Source of the DNA: Rhinopithecimicrobium faecis
Lineage (GTDB): Bacteria; Bacteroidota; Bacteroidia; Sphingobacteriales; Sphingobacteriaceae
Reading direction: 5' to 3'
NCBI GenBank assembly: GCA_017942165.1
Contig: JAGKSB010000004.1
Span: forward strand, 62,001 to 126,000
Length of the DNA: 64,000 nucleotides
Below the pieces are notes generated by a model. It saw only the letters and a list, made by a program, of their open reading frames with translations, made no database searches and had not been told where the DNA came from. Positions 1 to 7,496 of the stretch are shown here, piece by piece (position 1 is the stretch's first letter; every line of letters starts with the position of its first letter). The position numbers and the translations under genes are program-made.

Positions 1-13
1 AAACGAAAGTGAT

Positions 14-193
14 CTAAAATTCAACGATTTCCATGAAATAGACGAAGGTCTGTTTTAGGTATTTTGAAAATGGACTTAGTGCATTGGGTATTTCATAAAT
101 AGTGGCAACATCGAAGCCTGAGCAATCCGCTATAACTTGTTTTGTAGTATATTTATGATAGTAATCCTCTATTGGAATGCCTTGTAACCTAAA
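14..193 (-). pseudogene. Fragment of an unrecognised protein, 3' end only
   Basis: On the minus strand an open stretch of about 59 codons runs from just after a TGA (194-196) to a TAG at 14-16. It contains no start codon near its 5' end. Its composition looks like a real protein, with phrases such as GIPIEDYYHKY and IADCSGFDVATIYEIP. I do not recognise the family. It is probably the tail of a decayed gene. A plus-strand reading (2-58, ending DEGLF then TAG) could instead be the end of a gene entering from the left; both cannot easily be real. Low confidence. Confidence 0.28.
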
Positions 194-196
194 TCA

Positions 197-574
197 AAAG
201 AATGATATCATTAGCATTCAAGTTTAACATTTGAATAATGATATTAGACAAGAAACTCAAAAAAACTTCTAAGATCTTAAAGAAAGTATACGTTGGATAG
301 AAAAAATAGCATTATATTTTAGTATATTGAAGGATAATTTTGTTTACGTCAATACTTTAAATGTTAAAAAATAAAATTACAACAACTAAATAGCTTCTTA
401 TTTAGTTGATAAAAACGAAATGCTATAAGCCAGTATAATATTGATTTATAAAATGTGCATGATTGAACAAAAATATATAGAATTTTCAAATTCTGCTCAA
501 TCACATAATTTATTTAGAAAAGATTGATTATTAGTGAATTTTTATATACTTGGTAAACTAATTGTTATTAAATC
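197..574. other. Gene-poor A+T-rich stretch with two inverted repeats
   Basis: No convincing gene is seen here. Two hairpin-forming inverted repeats are visible. At 205-244, ATATCATTA and ATTCAA are mirrored by TTGAATAATGATAT, with a 2-nt bulge. At 383-408 there is a perfect 10-bp stem, CAACTAAATA with TATTTAGTTG, and a 6-nt loop. Neither has a clear T tract. They may be remnants of mobile DNA or regulatory sites for the genes that follow. Confidence 0.4.
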
Positions 575-805
575 GTGGGAGGAAAACCAATTCCAAGCCC
601 CTGTTTCTTAGATACGTGCGAATATCTCGAGGCTTTTAAAAAAATTAAGAGATGGAGATCAATTGATAGGAAAAAGTTATTCACTTGGGATGCTCTTCAT
701 GGAGAAATAGAAGTTTTCAATTATAGAGGAGCACATCTTGGTGTTTATGATCTAACAGGAGTATTAATTAAAAACGCAGTAAAAGGGAGGAAAATAGATG
801 TTTAA
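575..805 (+). CDS. Orphan colicin E3-type cytotoxic ribonuclease domain
   Basis: The 76-residue protein consists almost only of a colicin E3/cloacin cytotoxic fold, which in the family cuts 16S rRNA in the ribosomal A site. The motif WDALHGEIE aligns with WDSQHGELE of colicin E3. The residues equivalent to E3 Asp510, His513, Glu515 and Glu517 are kept (D39, H42, E44, E46), and the GxHLGxxD stretch follows. There is no translocation or receptor domain. The only usable start is GTG at 575, because an in-frame TAA lies at 569-571, so it is either a free-standing toxin or the cut-off tip of a larger one. The stop overlaps the next start by 8 nt, implying translational coupling. No cloacin-type immunity protein is seen next to it. 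Confidence 0.7.
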   Translation: MGGKPIPSPCFLDTCEYLEAFKKIKRWRSIDRKKLFTWDALHGEIEVFNYRGAHLGVYDLTGVLIKNAVKGRKIDV

Positions 806-1106
806 TTTTATTGAAAATTGTATAAACGGAGATGCTCTAATATATGAAATCGATGATTACATTGATTCTTGGCACAATAGTGATTCTTCATTAGAATTAC
901 ATGAATTTCTGGGTATGTCCTTAAAAGAATATGCTCTTTACCTTGAGGATGAATCTTATTTACCATGTATAATAACAGCTCATAAATCTAAGGAAAATAT
1001 AATTTCAATTATGAATGAAAATTTAGCAATTGCAGCTAGATCAGATGATGCAACGAAAGCACAAAAAATTCAAAAGTGGTTGGAGCATGAGAAATTATGG
1101 GATTAA
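798..1106 (+). CDS. Small acidic protein between toxin domain and ImmA/IrrE peptidase
   Basis: A 102-residue soluble, acidic, helix-rich protein. Its recognisable core is DDYIDSWH (residues 19-26), followed by SSLELHEFLGMSLKEY. I recall similar small proteins carrying a WHESD...LHE(F/Y)LGM signature next to ImmA/IrrE metallopeptidases, usually annotated as hypothetical. It overlaps the toxin domain by 8 nt upstream and the peptidase gene by 10 nt downstream, so the three are probably translated together. An antitoxin, immunity or adaptor role is inferred from position only. It does not resemble the cloacin or colicin E3 immunity protein. Confidence 0.7.
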   Translation: MFNFIENCINGDALIYEIDDYIDSWHNSDSSLELHEFLGMSLKEYALYLEDESYLPCIITAHKSKENIISIMNENLAIAARSDDATKAQKIQKWLEHEKLWD

Positions 1107-1648
1107 TTAATCATCCGGAAATAAAAATTGTTAGAAAAATATTAGCACTTCACAAACTTACAGTACCTTTTGATTTAGATGAATTGGTCTCTAAATATGC
1201 AGAGGTTATATACAAAACTATTCCTATTAGTGGAGTTGATGAAATTTGTATGAATTTAAAGTGCCCAGGAAAAAAAACCAAAGTAATTGTTAATACTTCG
1301 ACATCTGTCAATAGACAAAGATTTACATTAGCTCATGAATTAGGACATATTATTATTCCTTGGCATTTAGGAACCATTATTGATGATTTAAACATCAATA
1401 AAACAAATTCCAAATATTGGAACCTTGAAACTGAAGCAAACAGATTTGCATCTGAATTATTAATGCCTTTCGAATGGATTTATAGAAAGGTAGAAGAACA
1501 TGGGTTTAAATTCGATTTAATTTTAAGTTTAATAAAAAATGAATGTAAAGTTTCAGAAGAAGCTGTAAAGATTAGATTGAAAAGATTTTGGTATGAATTA
1601 ATGGATTACGAAATACCTAAAAAAAGATGTTATCCAATTATATGCTAG
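1097..1648 (+). pseudogene. ImmA/IrrE-type zinc metallopeptidase, N-terminal part, frameshifted
   Basis: This encodes an ImmA/IrrE (COG2856) metallopeptidase domain. The zinc motif HELGH is at residues 80-84, preceded by RFTLA, and a third-ligand region ETEANRFASELLMP is near 111-124. Such enzymes cleave Xre-type repressors or antitoxins in other systems. After residue ~175 the frame hits an A7 run (1619-1625) and ends on a short tail, RCYPIIC. The +1 frame continues openly (DVIQLYASYDIAHLHEI...) to 2213. Joined, the protein would be about 370 residues. The break is either a real mutation, a sequencing error in the homopolymer, or less likely programmed frameshifting. Confidence 0.75.
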
Positions 1649-2213
1649 TTACGATATAGCTCATTTACATGAAATATTAACAAATAACACAAGATATTAT
1701 CCGCATGATATTGCTAGTCATATTGTTCAACACCTTGAAAATAAAGTAGCATTTGTATCAGAAAAAGACGGAATTGTTATAACTGGAGGACATAGCCCAA
1801 GGACTCGAGAAATGATACAGTATCAAGGACAAGAATTTAATGATAATCCTTATCCATTTTATAAAAATTACAAAGTATATAATAATGAATATTCTAATAC
1901 TCACTGGTGGGAATTAGATTTTGAATTAAATCAAATCGATGATAATAGAGCTTGGAGAGAAATATTGGAGGATATAATTTCCAATATTTACAAAGAAGAT
2001 AAAATAAAATCAAAGAGGGCGTCTATTAATGGTAGAATATCTGGAATTCACGGATCGTATAAAAGTAAAAGGACTAATTATGATATTGAAGAATTTATTA
2101 CTGATATTAGGGCATCATTTAATAATGTTATGGACAGAGAGTTTATTTTGCACCCTGATTTCAACTCATTCGTAAGCAAAAGATGTACAGAATTATTTCA
2201 TTCTAAAAAATGA
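1626..2213 (+). pseudogene. C-terminal part of the frameshifted ImmA/IrrE peptidase
   Basis: An open reading frame in the +1 frame relative to the upstream peptidase runs from the A7 run to TGA at 2211-2213. The first ATG is at 1812, but coding-like sequence begins well before it (IQLYASYDIAHLHEI, then GGHSPRTREM). This makes a C-terminal domain of the same protein more likely than an independent gene. The ATG at 1812 could still start a 133-residue protein. The region is hydrophilic, with a Trp-rich patch (THWWELDFEL) and a basic segment around RASINGRISG. Function of the domain is unknown. Confidence 0.6.
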
Positions 2214-2279
2214 ACGAAATCTTTAAATCGTAACTTTATTTATCAAATCATAAACCTATCTACATTGATACGTTGTTTA

Positions 2280-2576
2280 CTATTCTTTATCAGAAAATAA
2301 TATATTTTTCAATGAGTATATTATAAAACTAAAAGAACAAATGTAAACAACGATTACACATATTAATTTTGGTAAAAAGTAATTCTCTTCTGAGAAAATA
2401 TTTTGTGGCATCATATATATTAAATACAATGAAATGATAATATTTAATATAAGAACTCCTTTGTTTTTTTTAAACATAATGGGTCTGTATAAAGAGTGAT
2501 AATCTTTCATCTGATAGGTTTTTATCTGATATTTTCTTAAAAAAAAGAAAATTGATAAAAATATAATAATTAGCAC
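2280..2576 (-). CDS. Possible small membrane protein
   Basis: A 98-residue ORF with a hydrophobic N-terminus (LIIIFLSIFFFL) and two further hydrophobic segments (GVLILNIIISLYLIYM and ICVIVVYICSFSFIIYSL). It is unrecognised and isolated in a gene-poor stretch. Hydrophobic ORFs arise by chance in A+T-rich DNA, so it may not be expressed. Confidence 0.3.
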   Translation of the reverse strand: MLIIIFLSIFFFLRKYQIKTYQMKDYHSLYRPIMFKKNKGVLILNIIISLYLIYMMPQNIFSEENYFLPKLICVIVVYICSFSFIIYSLKNILFSDKE

Positions 2577-2894
2577 GAAAGGGCTTCTTTATAATTACTT
2601 GTATTAAATATAAAGAAAATTTCAAGGTTTATAATGTCGCTGACAAACAATTTAAATCCTAAGAAACAAAACCTCTTTCGTATACCAAAATAAACTATTA
2701 AAGAATTGACAAAGTACAAAAGTAAATGGAAAATTTGGTAATATTGGTTCGCAAAGAGCGACCTACAACATAGGTAGCTGTTGCACAACCTCTTACACTC
2801 CATTACAGCATGAGGCTTTACCAAGTCTTACATAAGTAATTTACGAAAACTATTTTAAAAATTCTATTTAAATACTTGAATTATAAAATTATTC

Positions 2895-2910
2895 ATCGTA
2901 ATATTGCGAT
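2895..2910. promoter_or_regulatory. ArsR-type operator upstream of arsR
   Basis: The imperfect palindrome ATCGTAATATTGCGAT lies 15 bp before the arsR start. Nearly the same sequence recurs at 3274-3289 before the next gene. A repeated palindrome at both promoters beside an ArsR gene is most simply its binding site. Confidence 0.65.
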
Positions 2911-2925
2911 ATATAAATAACAGCA

Positions 2926-3255
2926 ATGGGCACCACTAAATCATACTTCTTCTCCAATGAAATAAATCATCTTTCAAATTTATTTCGTGCTTTAGGGCAT
3001 CCCGCTAGAATCGCTATTGTACAGCATTTAATAGATCAAAAGACTTGCATTTGCAATGACTTGGTGGAGGAGTTAGGCCTTGCACAAGCCACTATCTCCC
3101 AACATTTAAAAGCCCTGAAAGATGCTGGAATAATAAAAGGCAACATTGAAGGTAAATCCATTTGCTACTGCATTGACGAAAATAATTGGGCGCATATGGA
3201 GGCGCATTTTCATGCTTTTATAGGGCAAAAAGTGCAAGCAAATAGTTGTTGCTAA
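2926..3255 (+). CDS. arsR: ArsR-family metalloregulator
   Basis: A 109-residue winged-helix repressor of the ArsR/SmtB family. The family represses its own operon and releases DNA when As(III), Sb(III) or another thiophilic metal binds. Visible features are LGHPARIAIVQHL near residue 24, the recognition helix region LGLAQATISQHLKALKDAGII (roughly 51-71) and a wing at GNIEGKSICYC. Cysteines that could bind metal are C41 and C43 (TCICND), C60s-80s region SICYC and the terminal CC. It starts at ATG 2926, 15 bp after a palindromic operator. It heads a three-gene set with a DUF6428 protein and a CX5R phosphatase-like reductase, which supports an arsenic role. Confidence 0.88.
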   Translation: MGTTKSYFFSNEINHLSNLFRALGHPARIAIVQHLIDQKTCICNDLVEELGLAQATISQHLKALKDAGIIKGNIEGKSICYCIDENNWAHMEAHFHAFIGQKVQANSCC

Positions 3256-3273
3256 AATTTTTTAATATAGATC

Positions 3274-3289
3274 ATCGTAATATTACGCT
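3274..3289. promoter_or_regulatory. Second ArsR-type operator
   Basis: ATCGTAATATTACGCT contains a perfect 12-bp palindrome, CGTAATATTACG, at 3276-3287. It lies 18 bp before the DUF6428 gene and matches the site before arsR. This suggests that the downstream pair has its own ArsR-controlled promoter. Confidence 0.65.
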
Positions 3290-3307
3290 AATAATAAAAT
3301 AAAAAGA

Positions 3308-3757
3308 ATGAAACTATCACAAATCAAAGAAATTCTCCCAAAATTAGATAATGTAGCTTTTCAATTAGAAGACGGCAGCATGGTGCCAGCGCATTTTCAT
3401 GTCACAGAAGTTGGTCAAGTGACCAAATCATTTATTGATTGTGGTGGAACAGTACGAAAAGAGACGACCGTAAATTTTCAACTTTGGAACGCTGATGACT
3501 ATGAACACCGTTTGAAACCCGCTAAATTACTAGCAATTATTGCGCTTTCTGAAAAGGAATTAATGCTTGAAGATTCAGAGATAGAAGTAGAATATCAAAC
3601 GGCCACCATTGGTAAATACAATCTTGAATTTAACGGGGAAATATTCTTGCTGATCAATAAGACAACCGCTTGCCTAGCGCCAGATTCCTGTGGTATACCG
3701 GTACTGAAGCAGCCGATAATTACAGCATCTTGCACACCAAATAGTGGCTGTTGTTAA
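3308..3757 (+). CDS. DUF6428 family protein of arsenic operons
   Basis: A 149-residue soluble protein. Recognisable features are the N-terminal phrase HFHVTEVG, then FIDCGGTVRKETT, matching the DUF6428 family I know from Bacteroidota arsenic-resistance operons. Its biochemical role is not known to me. The C-terminus is cysteine-rich (C133, C143 and terminal CC), as in the adjacent ArsR, suggesting thiol binding of arsenite. It has its own operator 18 bp upstream, and its stop TAA shares a base with the ATG of the next gene, so the two are coupled. Confidence 0.8.
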   Translation: MKLSQIKEILPKLDNVAFQLEDGSMVPAHFHVTEVGQVTKSFIDCGGTVRKETTVNFQLWNADDYEHRLKPAKLLAIIALSEKELMLEDSEIEVEYQTATIGKYNLEFNGEIFLLINKTTACLAPDSCGIPVLKQPIITASCTPNSGCC

Positions 3758-4374
3758 TGGAAAGCATACAATTAAAGGATCGTATTCAACGGGATATTTT
3801 AACTAGAGAAGTTCATCTACACCGCAAGGAAATCCTGCAACCGCTGATTGATTATTTACAAAATGCTGTGAATAATCAATCAGCGGCTAACTTGAATTTT
3901 ATTTGCACGCATAATTCTAGAAGAAGTCACCTGGCTCAAGTTTGGTCGCAAGTTGCTGCATATTATTACGGTATAAAGCTTGTAAATTGCTATTCTGGTG
4001 GAACAGAAATTACCGCCGTATACCCGACGATAATTGAAACTTTTAAAGCGGCAGGTATACGAGTACTACAGCTTAATGATGGTATAAATCCCATTTATGC
4101 ACTAAAATACACCGAAAATTCAAGCGCAATAATATCATTTTCTAAGCACTATACAAGTGAATTTAATCCGCAAAGTGATTTTGCAGCCATACTGACATGC
4201 TCCCATGCGGATGAAAACTGCCCACTGGTTCAGGGCTCCACGACACGAATTCCATTGAGTTACGAGGATCCGAAAGCCTACGATGGCCAGATAGATGAAT
4301 CTTTAAAATACCAAACTCGCTCCTTTGAAATTGCAGCTGAAATGTTTTACGTATTTTCAGAAATCCGTCAATAG
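3757..4374 (+). CDS. Low-molecular-weight PTP-like arsenate reductase
   Basis: The 205-residue protein carries the CX5R phosphatase loop CTHNSRR near residue 47-53, after the strand NFIC. It is related to thioredoxin-coupled ArsC and low-molecular-weight tyrosine phosphatases, which reduce As(V) to As(III) or act on phosphotyrosine. The downstream region with SGGTEITAVYP and the segment CSHADENCP supply extra cysteines. I place the start at ATG 3757 because it overlaps the previous stop (TAATG); the TTG six bases earlier is less likely. An arsenite exporter (Acr3/ArsB) normally follows, but the next gene is convergent and unrelated, so this operon is short or incomplete. Confidence 0.82.
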   Translation: MESIQLKDRIQRDILTREVHLHRKEILQPLIDYLQNAVNNQSAANLNFICTHNSRRSHLAQVWSQVAAYYYGIKLVNCYSGGTEITAVYPTIIETFKAAGIRVLQLNDGINPIYALKYTENSSAIISFSKHYTSEFNPQSDFAAILTCSHADENCPLVQGSTTRIPLSYEDPKAYDGQIDESLKYQTRSFEIAAEMFYVFSEIRQ

Positions 4375-4411
4375 CCACTTCAAAGATAATTTTTAGTACA
4401 TATAACTTTAG

Positions 4412-5824
4412 TTATTTCAAACTTTTAATCCATGTAACCATCGTTTCCAATACCATTGGATCAAATGTTTCTTCAATCGTACTATACTCACCTACCTCTC
4501 CTGTTACAGCATGCTGAAAGAGGTGATTTAATTCAGGAAAAGCCATTGTTTTAAAATTTTTATTACCTGCTATTCGGAGATGCTGCTCAAAACCTGCTAA
4601 ATTCTCTTTAGCTAAAACTTGGGTATCCTTACCCCCATTTAAGGCTAAAAAAGGGATTTTTATTTTTGCTAATGTCACTGCTGGATCATAAGCTCTAAAA
4701 AATCTTGTCCATGGCAAGAAGTAGAATGCCGCCATCTGATCAATTGCTTTATCGGCATTAGGTCCCGAAAAACCCAGTTTGAATAAGGTTGCTTCCGATT
4801 GATTGGCAAGCCAATTTTTCATTGTTTCCTGAAAAATTGGCTTTAATTCACTATTGTCGGAATATTTTTCAGAAAGTTTATTCAGTGTTTCCTGTAGCTC
4901 TTGAAATGTCAAAATTTCCGCTTCGCTTAAGCCTTGCTGCTTAAATAAATGATTCGTTTGTTTTCTTAGAATCTCTGATCCCGAGATGCCAGGGCCCGCT
5001 AAGCTTACTATAAATGCGATATCCTTCGATAAGGTAGCCACCAGAGGTGCAATAAGTCCCCCTTCACTATGCCCTATTAATCCAATTTTCTGACTATCCA
5101 TATCCTGACGAGATTTAAGATAAGCTACACCTGCTAAGACATCATATGCAAAATCTTTGGACGTTGCCGACGTCACCTCTCCTGTAGTTTCACCTACACC
5201 GCGATCATCCACACGTAGCACTGCAATGCCATTACGGCTTAAGTAGTCGGCAATAACCAAAAATGGCTTATGGCCAAATATTGTCGCATCTCTATCTTGC
5301 TGTCCAGAACCGCTAATTAAAATAACGACTGGAACGTTGCCCTTAACATTGGGAACCGTTAGAGTAGCACCATATTTAACTGTGTTTGTAGCATTCTGAT
5401 AAGTAAGCTTTTCTTCCGTGTAAGGAAACGGCGCCACAGGAGTTTGTGGTCTCTTTAACGCGGAAGCTTGACTGACACGTTTCATCACAAAAGGAATAGC
5501 AGTGCCTTGATTCCACGCCCCTTCGAGCTCAGTTTTATCCTTGTTAAAAGCGCCTTTAAAACCACCATTTATCTGTGATGAGAAAGCCGATAAACTATCA
5601 TCCGTAATATTCAACTTCGACACCTTCAATCCAAATGCCCCTTGATCAGGACTATCAAACACCGCCACAGGTTGCTTACTCGTAGCATCCTCATCAATTT
5701 TTAATACTAAGCGTAAGCCCATAAGTTTTCCCTCCCAAATGCTGGGAATAAATTTATCTTGCGCTTGAAGGTTTACTATGCTGGCAGTTAGTAGAAGAAG
5801 TGAAAAAATAGATTTTTTAGTCAT
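4412..5824 (-). CDS. Secreted alpha/beta hydrolase (esterase/peptidase-like)
   Basis: A 470-residue exported protein with signal peptide MTKKSIFSLLLLTASIVNLQAQ. An N-terminal beta-rich domain (about 25-115) precedes an alpha/beta-hydrolase domain. Catalytic elements are visible: oxyanion region LISGSGQQDRD, nucleophile elbow GHSEGG (Ser about 253), acid in NGGKDTQV and a late His in ELNHLFQ. The DRGVGETTG segment is typical of the dienelactone hydrolase/prolyl peptidase-like clade found as secreted esterases in Bacteroidota. The substrate is not predictable. It stands alone, convergent with the arsenic operon. Confidence 0.85.
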   Translation of the reverse strand: MTKKSIFSLLLLTASIVNLQAQDKFIPSIWEGKLMGLRLVLKIDEDATSKQPVAVFDSPDQGAFGLKVSKLNITDDSLSAFSSQINGGFKGAFNKDKTELEGAWNQGTAIPFVMKRVSQASALKRPQTPVAPFPYTEEKLTYQNATNTVKYGATLTVPNVKGNVPVVILISGSGQQDRDATIFGHKPFLVIADYLSRNGIAVLRVDDRGVGETTGEVTSATSKDFAYDVLAGVAYLKSRQDMDSQKIGLIGHSEGGLIAPLVATLSKDIAFIVSLAGPGISGSEILRKQTNHLFKQQGLSEAEILTFQELQETLNKLSEKYSDNSELKPIFQETMKNWLANQSEATLFKLGFSGPNADKAIDQMAAFYFLPWTRFFRAYDPAVTLAKIKIPFLALNGGKDTQVLAKENLAGFEQHLRIAGNKNFKTMAFPELNHLFQHAVTGEVGEYSTIEETFDPMVLETMVTWIKSLK

Positions 5825-5924
5825 AATGTGGTCTTTGATACCCTCAATTTAACTATTTTTTTTTAAAATTCAGAAAATCAATTTACAACAACCATAAACC
5901 CTTTTTTTACACACACACTTAATT

Positions 5925-6011
5925 ATGAAAGAAACTGAAAATTTAAAAGACTTATCGCTAGAAGAACTAATCGCTTTAGAGAAAAAAACTAAAAAATCAT
6001 TAAGAAGTTAA
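5925..6011 (+). pseudogene. 28-codon remnant or micropeptide
   Basis: ATG at 5925 opens a 28-residue frame (MKETENLKDLSLEELIAL..., ending KKSLRS). The LKDLSLEELIxxEKK pattern is like the N-terminus of small Bacteroidota membrane proteins that continue into one or two transmembrane helices. Here the frame stops before any membrane segment. A strong hairpin follows 14 bp later. It is either a truncated gene or a real micropeptide. Confidence 0.35.
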
Positions 6012-6025
6012 CCAATTATTTTATC

Positions 6026-6057
6026 TACAGCTTTCAATCGTATTGTTGAAAGCTGTA
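6026..6057. terminator. Hairpin between the remnant ORF and truA
   Basis: A perfect 12-bp stem, TACAGCTTTCAA with TTGAAAGCTGTA, and an 8-nt loop lie just downstream of the truA stop (minus strand) and of the 28-codon frame (plus strand). It could end transcription from both sides, although T tracts are weak. Confidence 0.5.
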
Positions 6058-6074
6058 CCTGATGCGAAAATATC

Positions 6075-6875
6075 TTAGACAGCGATCCACTCTGAATGAT
6101 AGGCAGGACTTATAAACTCCGTACGGATAGGTAGATCTAAATAAGGATAGGTTACTTTTGAAAGATAGAGCCCTGCAGGATATGCGGGATCTAATATTTT
6201 CGGTATCTCTAATGTAATAAGATGATGCTCAAATTCATCAACAGACATTTTTCCAGTCCCTATTTTCAATAATTTTCCAGAGAGAATACGGATCATTTTC
6301 CCTAAAAAACGGTTGCTGGAAATATGAAATCGTAAGCGATCACCCTTGTCATTGACATACAATTCTGCCTTCGAAACACGACATATGGTATGTTCATTTT
6401 TATCTGGCTGCACACAGAAAGCGCGGTAATCTTGGTAGTTTACCAATAGCTTTACAGCTGCACCCATCTTCGAAAGATCAAGATGCGAATACTGATAGAG
6501 GGAACTTTGAGAAGTTAAAAAAGGATCTTTATAGGTGTGTATAAAGTAATCGTAGGCACGTTGAATGGCATCAAAGCGCGCATGGGCCTTAGCCTCAACT
6601 GGGATGATATCATAGATAGCTATCGTGTCAGGTAAGGCTTTATTCAATCGAAAAAGTAAATCAAAATTTACTTCTTGGGGAATATCTATATGAAAAAAAT
6701 ATTGCGAACTATGAACTTGCGCATCTGTGCGCCCACAACCGAAAATAGTTATTGGCGTCTTTAAAACTTTCGAAAGTGTATTTTCTAATACTTCCTGCAC
6801 ACTACAAACATCTGGCTGACGCTGCCAACCGCTATAATCACGCCCCTGATAGGCTATATGGAAAAAAAATCTCAA
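6075..6875 (-). CDS. truA: tRNA pseudouridine(38-40) synthase
   Basis: A 266-residue TruA, which isomerises uridines 38-40 in the anticodon arm of tRNAs in the cytoplasm. The catalytic aspartate lies in GCGRTDAQVHS (Asp about 51). The family N-terminus YQGRDYSGWQRQP and the C-terminal FLGKMIRILSGKLLKIG are present. Length is normal for the family (about 245-270). It is monocistronic, divergent from the Xre-RES pair. Confidence 0.96.
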   Translation of the reverse strand: MRFFFHIAYQGRDYSGWQRQPDVCSVQEVLENTLSKVLKTPITIFGCGRTDAQVHSSQYFFHIDIPQEVNFDLLFRLNKALPDTIAIYDIIPVEAKAHARFDAIQRAYDYFIHTYKDPFLTSQSSLYQYSHLDLSKMGAAVKLLVNYQDYRAFCVQPDKNEHTICRVSKAELYVNDKGDRLRFHISSNRFLGKMIRILSGKLLKIGTGKMSVDEFEHHLITLEIPKILDPAYPAGLYLSKVTYPYLDLPIRTEFISPAYHSEWIAV

Positions 6876-6951
6876 TGAGTCACTTTTATTTAATGTGTAA
6901 TTTTACGGAAAAATACTAGTAATAGAGGCTATTGAATAGATTTATTTTTAG

Positions 6952-6971
6952 ATACAACAGATTTGTTGTAT
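6952..6971. promoter_or_regulatory. Palindrome upstream of xre-res, site 1
   Basis: The sequence ATACAACA-GATT-TGTTGTAT is a perfect inverted repeat with 8-bp arms, 24 bp before the antitoxin ATG at 6996. It overlaps a second perfect palindrome by 4 bp. Xre antitoxins of RES systems autoregulate through such repeats, so this is a likely operator. Confidence 0.6.
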
Positions 6972-6988
6972 ATTTATAGTAAATATAC
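6968..6988. promoter_or_regulatory. Palindrome upstream of xre-res, site 2
   Basis: GTATATTTA-TAG-TAAATATAC is a perfect inverted repeat with 9-bp arms, ending 7 bp before the ATG at 6996. Its position would block the promoter or the start when bound. It also argues against the TTG at 6963 being the start codon, because the palindrome would then lie inside the gene. Confidence 0.6.
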
Positions 6989-6995
6989 TGCTTAT

Positions 6996-7496
6996 ATGAA
7001 AGATTTGTTAGTAAAAACCAAGCCATTTGATACAAGAAAAAGTATTAGAAATGCTTCGCAAAAGACAGCCCTTTCCAACAAATGGATATTGAATTCTGAT
7101 GGGGAAGAATTTGTTTGGAGAAACCCCTTAGATCGTGTCCTATTAATTCGTAAAGGGATTCCCTACGCGGCTATAGAAACGATTAGTAATCGGTTAAACA
7201 GACCTGTAAAAGCACTCTTAAATTTATTTAGCCTGCCCCAAACGACCTACAATAAAAAGAAAGCTGAAAATGCGGTCTTGGACACAAGAAATTCGGAGTT
7301 AATACTACTTATTACGGAGTTATTAGATTTTGGCGCCTCTGTATTCAACCAAGAAAATGATAAATTTCAACGCTGGCTTAAGAAGCCCAATCTTTCTTTA
7401 GGAGGACAGACACCCCTTTCACTGCTTGATACCACAACGGGAATTGAGGAAGTGAAATTTTGCCTTAATAGAATAGAATACGGAAACTTCGCTTAA
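6996..7496 (+). CDS. Xre/MbcA/ParS-type antitoxin
   Basis: A 166-residue antitoxin of the Xre/MbcA/ParS/MbcA-like family that neutralises RES-domain toxins. It has an N-terminal helix-turn-helix-like region (RKGIPYAAIETISNRLNRPVKALLNLF) for DNA binding and a C-terminal toxin-binding domain with the diagnostic phrase LSLLDTTTGIEEVKFCLNRIEYG. ATG 6996 is chosen over TTG 6963 because two operators lie between them. Its TAA overlaps the toxin ATG by one base. A basic N-terminus precedes the HTH. Confidence 0.9.
   Translation: MKDLLVKTKPFDTRKSIRNASQKTALSNKWILNSDGEEFVWRNPLDRVLLIRKGIPYAAIETISNRLNRPVKALLNLFSLPQTTYNKKKAENAVLDTRNSELILLITELLDFGASVFNQENDKFQRWLKKPNLSLGGQTPLSLLDTTTGIEEVKFCLNRIEYGNFA

Larger units (their letters stand above)
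2214..2925. other. Long A+T-rich gap with at most one weak gene
   Basis: About 700 bp between the toxin/peptidase cluster and the arsenic operon. Apart from the weak minus-strand membrane-protein ORF listed separately and the operator at 2895-2910, nothing can be supported. Base composition is as A+T-rich as the preceding cluster, so the accessory segment probably ends near the arsR promoter. Confidence 0.5.

Noticed and set aside
575..1106. The 102-residue protein as a cloacin/colicin E3 immunity protein
   Set aside because: It lacks the compact beta-rich pattern and key residues of the Im3 family; its WH...LHEFLGM pattern points elsewhere.
1600..1650. Programmed ribosomal frameshift in the peptidase gene
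   Set aside because: An A7 run can support slippage, but no stimulatory structure was seen and +1 shifting at such a site is rare. Mutation or sequencing error is simpler.
2570..2824. 84-residue minus-strand ORF
   Set aside because: Its composition (clustered Cys, Leu, Phe) is as expected from A+T-rich noncoding DNA, and no motif, homologue or neighbour supports it.
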